Source: Lachnospiraceae bacterium
GTDB taxonomy: Bacteria; Bacillota; Clostridia; Lachnospirales; Lachnospiraceae
Reading direction: 5' to 3'
DNA length: 35,098 bases
Assembly: GCA_022796795.1 (NCBI GenBank)
Contig: JAAWJI010000041.1
Coordinates: 1 to 35,098, forward strand
Below, in pieces: positions 15,368 through 23,463 of this stretch (the stretch's first letter is position 1; each line of letters opens with the position of its first letter). The position numbers and the translations under genes are program-made. The notes under the pieces were generated by a model. The model had not been told where the DNA came from and searched no databases. It saw nothing but the letters and a program-made list of their open reading frames with translations.

Positions 15368-16798
15368 ATGAAGTTTTCCTGGAAAATCTTTTTTTCCACG
15401 GTTTGCATTACGCTTATCATCTTCAGCGTGGGAGGTTATGTGCTGATTTGGTCCCTGTTCCAGTCCACCTATGACCGGGAGGCGGGAAACGGGGAGGAGG
15501 AGAACCGCATGCTCCAGTATTCCTTTGTAGCTTACTGGAACACCACCATACAGGGGATGGAGCTGACTCGGGAGAACGTGGTGCAGACCGCGGAGGCCAT
15601 GGCTCAGGGAATGGGAGAGGGGAATCTTTCTATACGCTTGTCAGGACCCGATGGAACCATGTGGTTTGACAGTAGCGGCACAGGGCCGGATACGGGGCTT
15701 CTTAGAGAGCTTTCGCCGGATCACAGGGGCCAGATGCTGCGAAGGACAGAGGATGGCTATGAGCTTCTGACAGCCAGTATGCTGCGGGTGGGCCAGGAGT
15801 TTTTGTATTTAGAGAGCATCCGGGACGTGACCGGACTCTTTGCGGAGCGGGAGAGCCAGTATGGAATTTATAAGCGGTGGATGGCAGGACTTTTGGCGGT
15901 GGAGAGCTTTAGCTGCTGTCTCATGGCTGTATGGCTTTTGCGGCCTCTTGGCAGGCTTTCCCGGGCTGCCAGGCGTATTGCGGAGGGAAACCTGAGCGTC
16001 CGGGCCCGGGTGGAGACAAGGGATGAATTCGGGCAACTGGCCCGGGATTTTAACCATATGGCAGACAATCTGCAGGAGCAGTTTCAGGAACTGGAGAATG
16101 CTGCCAGGCGTCAGGAGGATTTTATAGGAAGCTTTGCCCATGAGCTGAAGACTCCTCTCACTTCCATGATCGGCTATGCGGATATGCTGCGGACCCAGCA
16201 AATGTCCCAGGAGGAGCAGTTTCAGGCGGCCAACTATATTTTCAAGGAGGGAAAGCGGCTGGAGGCCCTGTCTTTGAAGCTTCTGGACCTGCTGGTGGTG
16301 AAGAATCAGGAGCTGGAGCTTAAGGCAGTAAATGCCCGGTGGCTGGCAGGGGAAATACGCGGCTTGCTGCTGCCCGTTCTGCAAAAGGCCGGGCTTTCTC
16401 TGAAGGTTTCGGTGGAAGAGGAAACCCTGCTGCTGGAGCCGGATCTGTGGAAGACGGTGCTGATGAACCTTCTGGACAACGGAAGAAAGGCCATGGACGG
16501 CGCAGGCGGGACCTTGTATCTGCTGGGACGCAGGGAATCGGAGGGGTTTGCCTTTTACGTTCGGGATACGGGAAAGGGGATTCCAAAGGAGGAGCTTTCC
16601 CGCATTACGGAGGCCTTTTATATGGTAGACAAATCCCGTTCCCGGCAGCAGGGGGGAGCAGGTCTTGGTCTTAGCATCTGTGCGGAGATTGTAAAGCGTC
16701 ATGGGGGGCAGATGGAATTTCGCAGCAGAGAAGGAAAAGGAACCGTGGTTCGCCTGTTTCTTCCGGACAGGGATGCAATCTCCCCAGGTAACATATGA
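15368..16798 (+). CDS. Membrane sensor histidine kinase
   Basis: The 476-residue protein has a membrane segment at about residues 7-29, an extracellular sensing region of about 145 residues, a second segment at about 175-196 and a HAMP linker. The HisKA domain has phospho-acceptor H258 in FIGSFAHELKTPLTSMIGY. The ATPase domain has the N-box LMNLLDNGRKAM, the G1 box VRDTGKGIP and the G2 box GGAGLGLSI. It should autophosphorylate and pass phosphate to the regulator encoded just upstream. The extracellular domain has no family I recognise. Gene order resembles VanR-VanS-type systems because a VanY-type peptidase lies downstream. The signal is unknown. Confidence 0.93.
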   Translation: MKFSWKIFFSTVCITLIIFSVGGYVLIWSLFQSTYDREAGNGEEENRMLQYSFVAYWNTTIQGMELTRENVVQTAEAMAQGMGEGNLSIRLSGPDGTMWFDSSGTGPDTGLLRELSPDHRGQMLRRTEDGYELLTASMLRVGQEFLYLESIRDVTGLFAERESQYGIYKRWMAGLLAVESFSCCLMAVWLLRPLGRLSRAARRIAEGNLSVRARVETRDEFGQLARDFNHMADNLQEQFQELENAARRQEDFIGSFAHELKTPLTSMIGYADMLRTQQMSQEEQFQAANYIFKEGKRLEALSLKLLDLLVVKNQELELKAVNARWLAGEIRGLLLPVLQKAGLSLKVSVEEETLLLEPDLWKTVLMNLLDNGRKAMDGAGGTLYLLGRRESEGFAFYVRDTGKGIPKEELSRITEAFYMVDKSRSRQQGGAGLGLSICAEIVKRHGGQMEFRSREGKGTVVRLFLPDRDAISPGNI

Positions 16799-16835
16799 AT
16801 AGATATAGAGGCAGGCGCGCCGGAAAAGAGGGAAT

Positions 16836-17777
16836 ATGAAAGGATTTAATCTGGAGAGAGAAAAAAGACAGAGGCTTCTGGCAGCAGGACGGTATATGGG
16901 GGCCAGCCTGCTGCTCATAGCGGCCCTGGTGGCTGGGATGGTATTGCCCTCTTTTCTGATGGATTGGCAGGATGCACAACGGGTAGGGAGAAGCCAGCTT
17001 CGGGAGGGACAGGAGGTGGTGCTCACAGACCAGTCCAATATGACGCTGGAGGAGAAGACTACCTTGATTCGCAGTGAAACCGCCAACCGGCTTCCTGTGG
17101 TCAATGGCAGGCGCTACTCTGCGGAGAATGTTCGGGAGCATATGAGGGAGGAGCTTGGGAAGCTTAAAGACCTGGGGATTCTCTGGGATTATGAGGAGGA
17201 CAACCTTGCTATCAGCACAGAGGCGTGGTTTATCATGGATGAGGAGGACAGCCAGTGCTCTTTGATGGTCTGGGACAGCACAGGAATTACGAATGACAGT
17301 TATATAGGCTGGATCATGGATGATGAGAGCGGAAAAATATTGAGCATCCATCAAAACTTTCGGGATTCTGCGGCAGCTTCCGGGTACTCTGGCATGAGTG
17401 AGGGAACAGATGGTGACAGGATCTATCAGGTGGTGGAAAAGGATGATCCGGTCAGAGAGAAGTGGGCCATGGATATTCTGGAAGCCTGGGCGGAGTATCT
17501 GGAATGTACGCTTTTGGATACAGATTACAAGGTCTGGATTCCGGATGGAAGTATGGAGGTGGCCAACAGCATAGAATTGGAGCTCCTGATTCAGGAGTTC
17601 ATAGAGCAGGGCTTGAGTGAGAAGGAGGCTTATATTAAGGCTGCAAAGAGTCTGGGACTGGAAATCATGGATGAGGAGTACAATATCTATGGGACTTTGG
17701 AGGATGAAAAGGGTCAGGTGATTTACCGGGTATACCTGGAATCGGACGGGAGAGGGATGGCGGTTTTTTTCATATAA
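16836..17777 (+). CDS. Unrecognised membrane-anchored protein in the two-component operon
   Basis: The 313-residue product has a basic N-terminus and one hydrophobic segment (about residues 18-42, containing ASLLLIAALVAGMVLPSFL). The rest is an acidic, probably extracytoplasmic domain. It holds few obvious motifs. A segment near residues 125-170 (FIMDEEDSQCSLMVWDSTG, then WIMDDESGKILSI) faintly recalls PepSY-like repeats, but this is too weak to call. It starts 37 bases after the kinase stop, with a GGAATATG context, and is co-directional with the two-component genes and the peptidase gene. Position suggests a lipid-facing accessory or modulator of the kinase or the cell-wall enzyme. I do not recognise the family. 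Confidence 0.8.
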   Translation: MKGFNLEREKRQRLLAAGRYMGASLLLIAALVAGMVLPSFLMDWQDAQRVGRSQLREGQEVVLTDQSNMTLEEKTTLIRSETANRLPVVNGRRYSAENVREHMREELGKLKDLGILWDYEEDNLAISTEAWFIMDEEDSQCSLMVWDSTGITNDSYIGWIMDDESGKILSIHQNFRDSAAASGYSGMSEGTDGDRIYQVVEKDDPVREKWAMDILEAWAEYLECTLLDTDYKVWIPDGSMEVANSIELELLIQEFIEQGLSEKEAYIKAAKSLGLEIMDEEYNIYGTLEDEKGQVIYRVYLESDGRGMAVFFI

Positions 17778-17811
17778 TATACAGTTTGTCTCAACGGAAT
17801 TTTTTTTATTA

Positions 17812-17846
17812 TTTGATGCCTTTTTGATGCAAACACCTCTTATGAT
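17812..17846 (+). promoter_or_regulatory. Direct-repeat box and -10 upstream of the VanY-type gene
   Basis: Two identical TTTGATGC repeats (17812-17819 and 17823-17830) with an 11-bp period are followed after ten bases by TATGAT (17841-17846), a near-consensus -10. Repeat sequence, period and distance to the -10 match the box upstream of the response regulator, so the carboxypeptidase and queH probably have their own regulator-dependent promoter. Confidence 0.75.
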
Positions 17847-17867
17847 GATGTACAAGAGGTGAGCGAT

Positions 17868-18773
17868 ATGTATAGACAAAGAGAACTGAGAGCATTGCGG
17901 AACGCGCAGAAGCCATTGGGCAGGAAAAAGAAGCAACAGAAACTGCAGCGAAAGATTATTGGTTTCTGTCTTCTGGTATTCTTACTGGGCTTTCTCTGTG
18001 GCCGGGTGGTGCTGGCTGCAGAGCAGGCAATGGAGAGTTGGCTGCCGGAAACGGAAGAGCCTGTGGAGAGCAGACTGGAGGAAGCAGGAAGGGATGATTG
18101 GGAGTCAGGCCTGGAAACCAGGGAGATCTGGCAGGAGCAGGAGACTGCGTTGGTCTCATCTGTGTGGGAGAAGGACAGCGGGACCGGATATGAGGACGAG
18201 CAGCAGAATTTGGATTGGCGGCTTCGCCTGGTAAACCAGGATCACAGCCTGCCGGAGGACTTTTCGGTAGAGCTTGCACAGGTAGGGGACGGACATCAGG
18301 TGGACAGCCGGATCGCCCGGGCGCTTTTGGATATGATTGAGGCTGGCAAGCGGGATGGCTACGGGATCTGGATCGTATCCTCCTACCGAACCATGGAAAA
18401 ACAGGTGAGCTTGTATGAGAAACAGATTGATAAATGGAAGCGACAGGGGTATTCTTTAGAGGCGGCCCGGGAAAAGGCAGGCACCATGGTAGCTGTTCCC
18501 GGCACCAGCGAGCATCAGCTGGGACTGGCTGTGGATCTGGTGTCCTCGGAATACACAGGGCTTGACGAGCGCCAGGAGGAGACTGGCAGCTATCAGTGGC
18601 TGGTGAAGCACTGCGCGGAGTACGGCTTTATCCTGCGCTATCCCAACGATAAGACGGAGATAACAGGCATTATCTATGAGCCCTGGCATTTTCGATACGT
18701 AGGAGTGGAGGCGGCCCGGGAAATTATGGATCAGGGAATCTGTCTGGAGGAATATCTTTTACAGAATAGATGA
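17868..18773 (+). CDS. VanY-type D-alanyl-D-alanine carboxypeptidase (peptidase M15)
   Basis: The 301-residue product has a basic N-terminus, one membrane anchor (about residues 30-52), an acidic spacer, and a zinc peptidase domain. The pattern S-E-H-Q-L-G-L-A-V-D supplies H216 and D223, and E-P-W-H supplies E271 and H274, the expected zinc ligands and catalytic glutamate of VanY/DacB-type enzymes. Members trim the terminal D-Ala from peptidoglycan stem peptides outside the membrane. GAGGTGA at 17856-17862 is five bases before the ATG at 17868. A GTG at 17859 overlaps that site and is rejected. It follows the two-component genes and carries its own direct-repeat promoter, so it looks like a regulated cell-wall remodelling gene. 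Resistance to glycopeptides is not implied without VanHAX. Confidence 0.9.
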   Translation: MYRQRELRALRNAQKPLGRKKKQQKLQRKIIGFCLLVFLLGFLCGRVVLAAEQAMESWLPETEEPVESRLEEAGRDDWESGLETREIWQEQETALVSSVWEKDSGTGYEDEQQNLDWRLRLVNQDHSLPEDFSVELAQVGDGHQVDSRIARALLDMIEAGKRDGYGIWIVSSYRTMEKQVSLYEKQIDKWKRQGYSLEAAREKAGTMVAVPGTSEHQLGLAVDLVSSEYTGLDERQEETGSYQWLVKHCAEYGFILRYPNDKTEITGIIYEPWHFRYVGVEAAREIMDQGICLEEYLLQNR

Positions 18774-18794
18774 GGAATATCTTGCAGAATAGAT
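18747..18794 (+). repeat. Short tandem duplication at the carboxypeptidase stop
   Basis: GAGGAATATCTT followed by CAGAATAGAT occurs twice in tandem (18747-18771 and 18772-18794), the copies differing by a two-base indel and one substitution. The first copy contains the stop codon of the carboxypeptidase gene. This looks like a replication-slippage duplication with no effect on the protein. Confidence 0.75.
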
Positions 18795-18809
18795 AGGGAG
18801 AAGAGGGTT

Positions 18810-19418
18810 ATGAATAAACGAAACTATCAAAGAGAACTGGAGCATATATTGGAAAAGGAGGAGGGGAGCCTGCCCAGGTTACTCCTCCACAGCTGTTGCG
18901 CACCCTGCAGCAGCTATGTGCTGGAGTATTTATCAAAATATTTTTCCATCACTGTGTTCTACTACAATCCCAATATCGCTCCCCAGGAAGAGTATGAGAA
19001 ACGGGTACAGGAGCAGGAAGAGTTTATCCGTCGGTTTCCCGCGGAGCACCCGGTGGAGTTTGTGGACGGGCCCTATGAGCCAGGACGGTTTTATGATCTG
19101 GTAAAGGGCTTGGAGCAGGAGCCGGAAGGCGGGGCCCGGTGCTTTCTCTGCTATGAAATGCGGATGATGGAGGCAGTGGAGATGGCAGAGAGCGGGGGAT
19201 ACGATTATGTGACCACCACCTTAAGCATCAGTCCCCTGAAAAATGCGCAGAAGCTTAACGAGATCGGGGAGTATCTGACAAAGCAGCGGCGGGTGAAATG
19301 GCTGCCTGGGGATTTTAAAAAGAAGGAAGGGTACAAGCGCTCCGTGGAGCTGTCGGCTCAGTACAAACTGTACCGGCAGGATTACTGCGGCTGCGTGTAT
19401 TCCCGGCGGAAGGCCTAA
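18810..19418 (+). CDS. queH: Epoxyqueuosine reductase QueH
   Basis: The 202-residue product matches QueH (DUF208), which reduces epoxyqueuosine to queuosine in tRNA as a non-homologous substitute for QueG. Its hallmarks are an early HSCCAPCSSYVLEYL (C29, C30, C33), a central RCFLCYEMRM, TTLSISPLKNAQ and a late DYCGCVYSRR. These cysteines and nearby residues bind the iron-sulfur cluster and the extra iron. The gene starts 36 bases after the VanY-type gene, so it may be read from the same transcript, though a functional link is not obvious. No other queuosine genes or preQ1 riboswitch are visible here. Confidence 0.93.
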   Translation: MNKRNYQRELEHILEKEEGSLPRLLLHSCCAPCSSYVLEYLSKYFSITVFYYNPNIAPQEEYEKRVQEQEEFIRRFPAEHPVEFVDGPYEPGRFYDLVKGLEQEPEGGARCFLCYEMRMMEAVEMAESGGYDYVTTTLSISPLKNAQKLNEIGEYLTKQRRVKWLPGDFKKKEGYKRSVELSAQYKLYRQDYCGCVYSRRKA

Positions 19419-19693
19419 ATACTCTGTCCGTTCAGCCTGCGGCCATTGGAAAAGCGCCTCTGGCGCTCCCACAGACCCCAGAGCACCTGTCAAATTCCAG
19501 CGTACCCCAAGGGCACTTAGCTGGATTTGCCAGCCGTCTAGGGTCTGGCTGAACTTTTAGGGTGAACTTTTAGACAGAAAAGTATTGACAGAAAGCGCCA
19601 TAAATACTATAATTGTCCTTGTGCAATGAAAAATTACCCAGACAGTTGTCTACATGCACAATATACAACTGGAGGGAGGTTGGGTGTGATACT
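19419..19693. other. Intergenic region between queH and rpsU
   Basis: The 275 bases contain a small perfect hairpin (AGCGCC at 19453-19458 and GGCGCT at 19462-19467) and a weaker GCCAG/CTGGC hairpin (19529-19549) followed by a short T-run that may end queH transcription. An 11-bp direct repeat TGAACTTTTAG lies at 19550-19560 and 19563-19573. The rpsU promoter is at 19585-19613. Confidence 0.5.
19585..19613 (+). promoter_or_regulatory. rpsU promoter
   Basis: TTGACA (19585-19590) and TATAAT (19608-19613) are both perfect with a 17-base spacer. This is a strong housekeeping promoter, as expected for a ribosomal protein gene. The leader before the start codon is about 73 bases. Confidence 0.9.
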
Positions 19694-19870
19694 ATGTCGA
19701 ATGTAATCGTAAAAGAGAACGAGACTTTAGATAGCGCATTGCGTCGATTTAAGAGAAACTGTGCGAAAGCAGGGATTCAGCAGGAGATTCGTAAGAGAGA
19801 GCATTACGAAAAGCCGAGCGTAAGACGCAAGAAGAAATCTGAAGCGGCCAGAAAGCGTAAATACAACTAA
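19694..19870 (+). CDS. rpsU: 30S ribosomal protein S21
   Basis: The 58-residue, very basic product begins [19 protein letters not shown], continues [20 protein letters not shown] and ends in a Lys/Arg-rich tail. This is typical S21, a component of the 30S subunit near the 3' end of 16S rRNA that helps initiation. The ATG at 19694 is chosen over a longer in-frame reading because S21 proteins begin exactly here. A GGAGGGAGG stretch at 19672-19680 lies 13 bases upstream, a slightly long spacing. The gene is alone between its own promoter and terminator. Confidence 0.97.
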   Translation: MSNVIVKENETLDSALRRFKRNCAKAGIQQEIRKREHYEKPSVRRKKKSEAARKRKYN

Positions 19871-19881
19871 ATTGTGCAATG

Positions 19882-19912
19882 AATCCCCTGGCAGTATGCC
19901 AGGGGATTTCTT
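19882..19912 (+). terminator. rpsU terminator
   Basis: A perfect 12-bp stem (AATCCCCTGGCA at 19882-19893 with TGCCAGGGGATT at 19897-19908) and a 3-base loop end in TTCTT. A second perfect hairpin (GCCTGC at 19923-19928 and GCAGGC at 19932-19937) followed by GTTTT may back it up. Confidence 0.88.
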
Positions 19913-20060
19913 ATCTCTAAAAGCCTGCTCTGCAGGCGTTTTCCGGCGTATTCTTAACGAGATCTTAATGTGGAGATTTCGTCAGGCTTTTACAATTTAT
20001 TTTTGGACATTTTGACTATGGATTTTTTACTGAAAAAGTGTATAGTTATATTGTCTTAAA

Positions 20061-20083
20061 ATACCCTCAGTGGACAAGGGTAT
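20061..20083 (+). promoter_or_regulatory. Leader hairpin upstream of the V-ATPase operon
   Basis: ATACCCT (20061-20067) and AGGGTAT (20077-20083) form a perfect 7-bp stem about 35 bases before the first start codon. It could be a leader structure or an operator. The promoter here is unclear: TTGACT at 20012-20017 and TATAGTTATATT at 20041-20052 are present but poorly spaced. Confidence 0.4.
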
Positions 20084-20117
20084 GTACAATTTCGGAAAAA
20101 GCGCAGGAGGAATGTAG

Positions 20118-20438
20118 ATGGAATATATGGATACGGTAATCGCCAGGCTTTCTGAGATTGAATCGGCTGCCGTCAGGATCTCGGAGGATGCGGCCCAGCA
20201 GAAAAAGGCTCTTGCAAAGGAATATGAGGAAAAGACGAAGGCCTTTGATGAGGAGATCGATGCGCAGACTGATGAAAAGCTGGAGAAGCTAAGAGAAGAG
20301 CTTCAGGAGAAGGCGGACCGGGAGCTGAAAAAAATGCACCAGGCGACTCAGAAAATTCTGGAGGGTCTGGATCAGGAGTATGAGCGGGATCATGAAAAGA
20401 TTTCCCAGCAGCTTCTGGATAAAATGATAAGGGAGTGA
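20118..20438 (+). CDS. V-type ATPase subunit G/H (peripheral stalk)
   Basis: The 106-residue product is almost entirely charged coiled coil rich in Glu, Lys and Ala (for example KALAKEYEEKTKAFDEEIDA), the usual form of the short G/H subunit (AhaH/NtpF type) that pairs with subunit E as the peripheral stalk. It is the first gene of the V-ATPase operon, with AGGAGG at 20105-20110 before the ATG. The next gene starts six bases after its stop. The sequence is low-complexity, so the assignment rests on position and coiled-coil character. Confidence 0.82.
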   Translation: MEYMDTVIARLSEIESAAVRISEDAAQQKKALAKEYEEKTKAFDEEIDAQTDEKLEKLREELQEKADRELKKMHQATQKILEGLDQEYERDHEKISQQLLDKMIRE

Positions 20439-20444
20439 GATCCG

Positions 20445-21479
20445 ATGGGTGGGATGTTCAGCTACAGCGGGATTGCGACCAAAACCAGGGCCATGAGCAG
20501 CAAGCTTCTGACAAAGGAGGATTTTTCCACCTTGGCGGAAATGGGCAGCGTAGGGGATGCGGTGGAATATCTGCGTCAGCATACGGATTATGCGAAGGTG
20601 CTTAAGGATATTCCGGAGGAACGGCTGCACCGGGGAGAAATCGAAAGGCGGTTGATCCGGTCCCTGTATCATGATTTTTCCAAGATTTACAGATTTTGCA
20701 ATCTAAAGCAGCGAAGCGTACTGGAGTTGTATTTTTGCAAATATGAGATCCAGGTGCTAAAAGGGGCTTTGAGAAAAGTTTTTAATCCTCATGCGGATCG
20801 CATTTTGTTGGGACGAGAGGAGGAGACCTTCCAGTGTTTTTCCCATATAGATATGGAAAAGCTGAGCCAGGCTTCCAGTATTTGGGATTTTCTGGAAGCG
20901 CTGAAAAGGACGCCCTACTATGATGTGCTGTATCAGGTTAGCATGAGAGAGAAGAAATCTCTTTTCGATTATGAGATGGTTCTGGATATGTTTTATTTTT
21001 CAAATATCTGGAAAAAGAAGGAGAAGCTTCTGAAAGGAACGGAGCGGGAGTTGATGACCCGCGTATATGGCAGTCAGATTGATATGCTGAATATGATGTG
21101 GGTTTATCGGGCGAAGCATTATTATAAAATGCCGTCTGCCATGATTTACACCCTGGTCATTCCCATTTCCTATAAGCTTAAGAAACAGCAGCTGCAGGAG
21201 ATGGTGGAGGCAGAGAATGAGAAAGAGCTCCTGGAGGCTGCCCGAAATACCTGGTACGGGAAAAAGCAAAGGGATCTGTCGGAGACAGACCTGGAGCAGC
21301 TTTACCGGCAGCTTCTGTGGCAGATTTATCAGGCAGAGCAGCGAAAGAATCCCTATTCCATGACATCCATTACTTCTTATCTATATTATAAGGAGCAGGA
21401 GATCGATCAGCTGACTACAATTTTAGAGTGTGTCCGGTACGGACTGGCGCCTGCGGAGAAATCCGCGTATATACCTTAA
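20445..21479 (+). CDS. V-type ATPase subunit C (d-like, AC39)
   Basis: The 344-residue product matches the AC39/subunit C family (AtpC, NtpC), the funnel-shaped protein that connects the central stalk to the membrane rotor. It is helical and soluble, with an N-terminal FSYSGIATKTRAMSSKLLTKEDF, a typical ELYFCKYEIQVLKGALR and TSITSYLYYKEQEIDQLTTILECVRYGL at the C-terminus, which is characteristic of the family. Length is normal. It lies between the G/H and I genes with tight spacing. Confidence 0.93.
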   Translation: MGGMFSYSGIATKTRAMSSKLLTKEDFSTLAEMGSVGDAVEYLRQHTDYAKVLKDIPEERLHRGEIERRLIRSLYHDFSKIYRFCNLKQRSVLELYFCKYEIQVLKGALRKVFNPHADRILLGREEETFQCFSHIDMEKLSQASSIWDFLEALKRTPYYDVLYQVSMREKKSLFDYEMVLDMFYFSNIWKKKEKLLKGTERELMTRVYGSQIDMLNMMWVYRAKHYYKMPSAMIYTLVIPISYKLKKQQLQEMVEAENEKELLEAARNTWYGKKQRDLSETDLEQLYRQLLWQIYQAEQRKNPYSMTSITSYLYYKEQEIDQLTTILECVRYGLAPAEKSAYIP

Positions 21480-21497
21480 CATAGGGGGGAACTATTT

Positions 21498-23438
21498 GTG
21501 ATCGTAAAAATGAAATTTTTAAGTATCACAGGCCCGAAGGATGACATTGAGCGAATGGCAAGACGGTATCTTTCCAAGTATGAGATTCAGCTGGAAAATG
21601 CCCTGACGGAGCTTCGGACCGTGAAAAATTTAAGGCCTTATATGGAAGGAAATCCGTATGAGGAGTCCCTGCGCAGCGGGCGGGAATATCTGCCGGCCAA
21701 GGGGCTTCCATCAGAGGTAAAGAATGAGGAGATGATGCCCAGAGAGGCGGAAGAGGTCATTCAGAAGGTGGGAGAGAGGATCTGCCTTTTGCAGGAGCAG
21801 AAAACAGCCCTCACAGAGGAGCGGAAACAGTACGCCCTGAATATGGAGAAAATTGAGCCCTTCCAGCAGCTTCCCTATGATACCCATAAGATCTTGAATT
21901 TCCACTATGTGAAATTCAGGTTTGGGCGGATTCCCAGAGAGTATTACGAAAAATTTGAGAAATATGTTTATGGGAATCTGAATACCATCTTTTATATTAC
22001 CCACAGCAACCAGGATTACGTCTGGGGCGTTTACTTTATGCCGGCTTCCCTTTCCAGCCAGATTGACGCGGTGTATGCCTCCATGCATTTCGAGGTAATC
22101 TTTATTCCTGATGAATATGAAGGGACTGCGCAGGAGGCCTGCAACAGGCTTCATGAAAAGCTAAAAGAGATCGATGGAAAGATTGGGGAGATAGACAAAG
22201 CCATACAGGATGAAGTTGCGGGCAATCTGCAGGAGCTCTATGATGCGGTGAACTGCCTGGAGGAGGTAGAGCGGAATTTCGGAATTCGGAAATATGCGGC
22301 TTTGACAAGAGAGCGGAATCACACTTTCTATATTCTGTGCGGTTGGATGACGCAGAAGGATGCGGACGCGTTCCAGAAGGAGATTTTGAACGATGAGAAA
22401 ACCTTTGTGGTGGTGGAGGATGACCATGACAATGTGTTCAGCACACCGCCTACAAAGCTTAAAAATCCCAAGCTGTTTCGTCCCTTTGAAATGTATATTA
22501 AAATGTACGGTCTGCCCTCCTACAACGAGATGGATCCCACCATGTTTGTGGCCCTCTCCTATGCCTTTATCTTTGGCGCCATGTTTGGAGATGTGGGACA
22601 GGGACTGGTGCTGCTGCTGGGAGGATTTGCCCTGTATCGCATGAAGGGAATGGCTTTGGCGGCCATCATCTCCTGCGCCGGCGTGTTTTCTACTATTTTC
22701 GGGTTCCTGTACGGAAGCTTCTTCGGCTTTGAGGACACGGTGATCCATCACATATGGCTGCGCCCCAAGGAAGCCATGACCACACTTCCTGTGGTGGGCC
22801 AGATGAATACGGTATTTGTGGTGGCTGTAGTGTTTGGTATGTTTCTGATTCTGCTGGCCATGATCTTTCATATTATGGTAAGCCTGAAGAATAAAAATGC
22901 CGAGGAGGCCTTTCTGGATACCAACGGTGTGGCTGGACTGATCTTTTACGGAGCCCTGGTAGCCATCATTTTTCTGGTGATGACCGGGCATCCCCTGCCT
23001 GCAGGGGCGATCCTGGCAGTGGTGCTGGGGATTCCTCTTTTGTGTATGGCCCTGAAAGAGCCGATCTGCGCCTGGTTTGACAAGAGAGCCAAGCTGGTGG
23101 AGGGCGGTGTGGTCATGTATGTGGTTCAGACCTTTTTCGAGATGTTTGAAGTGCTGCTAAGCTTTTTCTCCAATACCCTCTCTTTTGTGCGTATTGGCGC
23201 CTTTGCTGTGAGCCATGCGGCCATGATGGAGGTGGTGCTGATGCTGGCAGGCTTTGAAAACGCAGGCGGCGGAAATTGGATCGTTGTGGTGCTGGGAAAT
23301 GTCTTCGTGTGTGCCATGGAGGGCCTGATCGTGGGAATTCAGGTGCTGCGTCTGGAATATTATGAATTGTTCAGCCGGTTTTACAAGGGAACCGGACGTG
23401 AATTTAAGCCTTATCAGTTAAAGAAGAAAGAGTCCTAA
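21498..23438 (+). CDS. V-type ATPase subunit I (a-type membrane stator)
   Basis: The 646-residue product has a soluble N-terminal half (about 1-345) with coiled-coil parts, followed by about seven or eight membrane segments from FVALSYAFIFGAMFGDVGQGL onward. The latter half carries FFEMFEVLLSFFSNTLSFVRIGAFAVSHAAMM, in which the arginine of SFVRIGAF is the conserved ion-channel residue. It forms the ion path next to the rotor ring. The start is a GTG at 21498, seven bases after GGGGGGA at 21484-21490. An ATG four codons later has no better site. Confidence 0.95.
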   Translation: MIVKMKFLSITGPKDDIERMARRYLSKYEIQLENALTELRTVKNLRPYMEGNPYEESLRSGREYLPAKGLPSEVKNEEMMPREAEEVIQKVGERICLLQEQKTALTEERKQYALNMEKIEPFQQLPYDTHKILNFHYVKFRFGRIPREYYEKFEKYVYGNLNTIFYITHSNQDYVWGVYFMPASLSSQIDAVYASMHFEVIFIPDEYEGTAQEACNRLHEKLKEIDGKIGEIDKAIQDEVAGNLQELYDAVNCLEEVERNFGIRKYAALTRERNHTFYILCGWMTQKDADAFQKEILNDEKTFVVVEDDHDNVFSTPPTKLKNPKLFRPFEMYIKMYGLPSYNEMDPTMFVALSYAFIFGAMFGDVGQGLVLLLGGFALYRMKGMALAAIISCAGVFSTIFGFLYGSFFGFEDTVIHHIWLRPKEAMTTLPVVGQMNTVFVVAVVFGMFLILLAMIFHIMVSLKNKNAEEAFLDTNGVAGLIFYGALVAIIFLVMTGHPLPAGAILAVVLGIPLLCMALKEPICAWFDKRAKLVEGGVVMYVVQTFFEMFEVLLSFFSNTLSFVRIGAFAVSHAAMMEVVLMLAGFENAGGGNWIVVVLGNVFVCAMEGLIVGIQVLRLEYYELFSRFYKGTGREFKPYQLKKKES

Positions 23439-23463
23439 AAGGATATATAAGGAGGAAAATAAA

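Noticed and set aside
15809..17936. Two long reverse-strand readings (431 and 421 codons) opposite the kinase and the unknown protein
   Set aside because: They lie antisense to clearly coding genes with recognised domains, have no ribosome site, and their composition is rich in Leu, His, Pro and Ser as in shadow frames.
17859..18773. Possible vancomycin-resistance cluster suggested by regulator, kinase and VanY order
   Set aside because: No VanH, D-Ala-D-Lac ligase or VanX is present. The peptidase alone is better explained as wall remodelling.
19453..19467. Perfect AGCGCC/GGCGCT hairpin as queH terminator
   Set aside because: No T-run follows it, so it was not called a terminator.
22161..22991. 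276-codon reverse reading opposite V-ATPase subunit I
   Set aside because: Antisense shadow, His/Gln/Lys-rich, no ribosome site; subunit I is certain.
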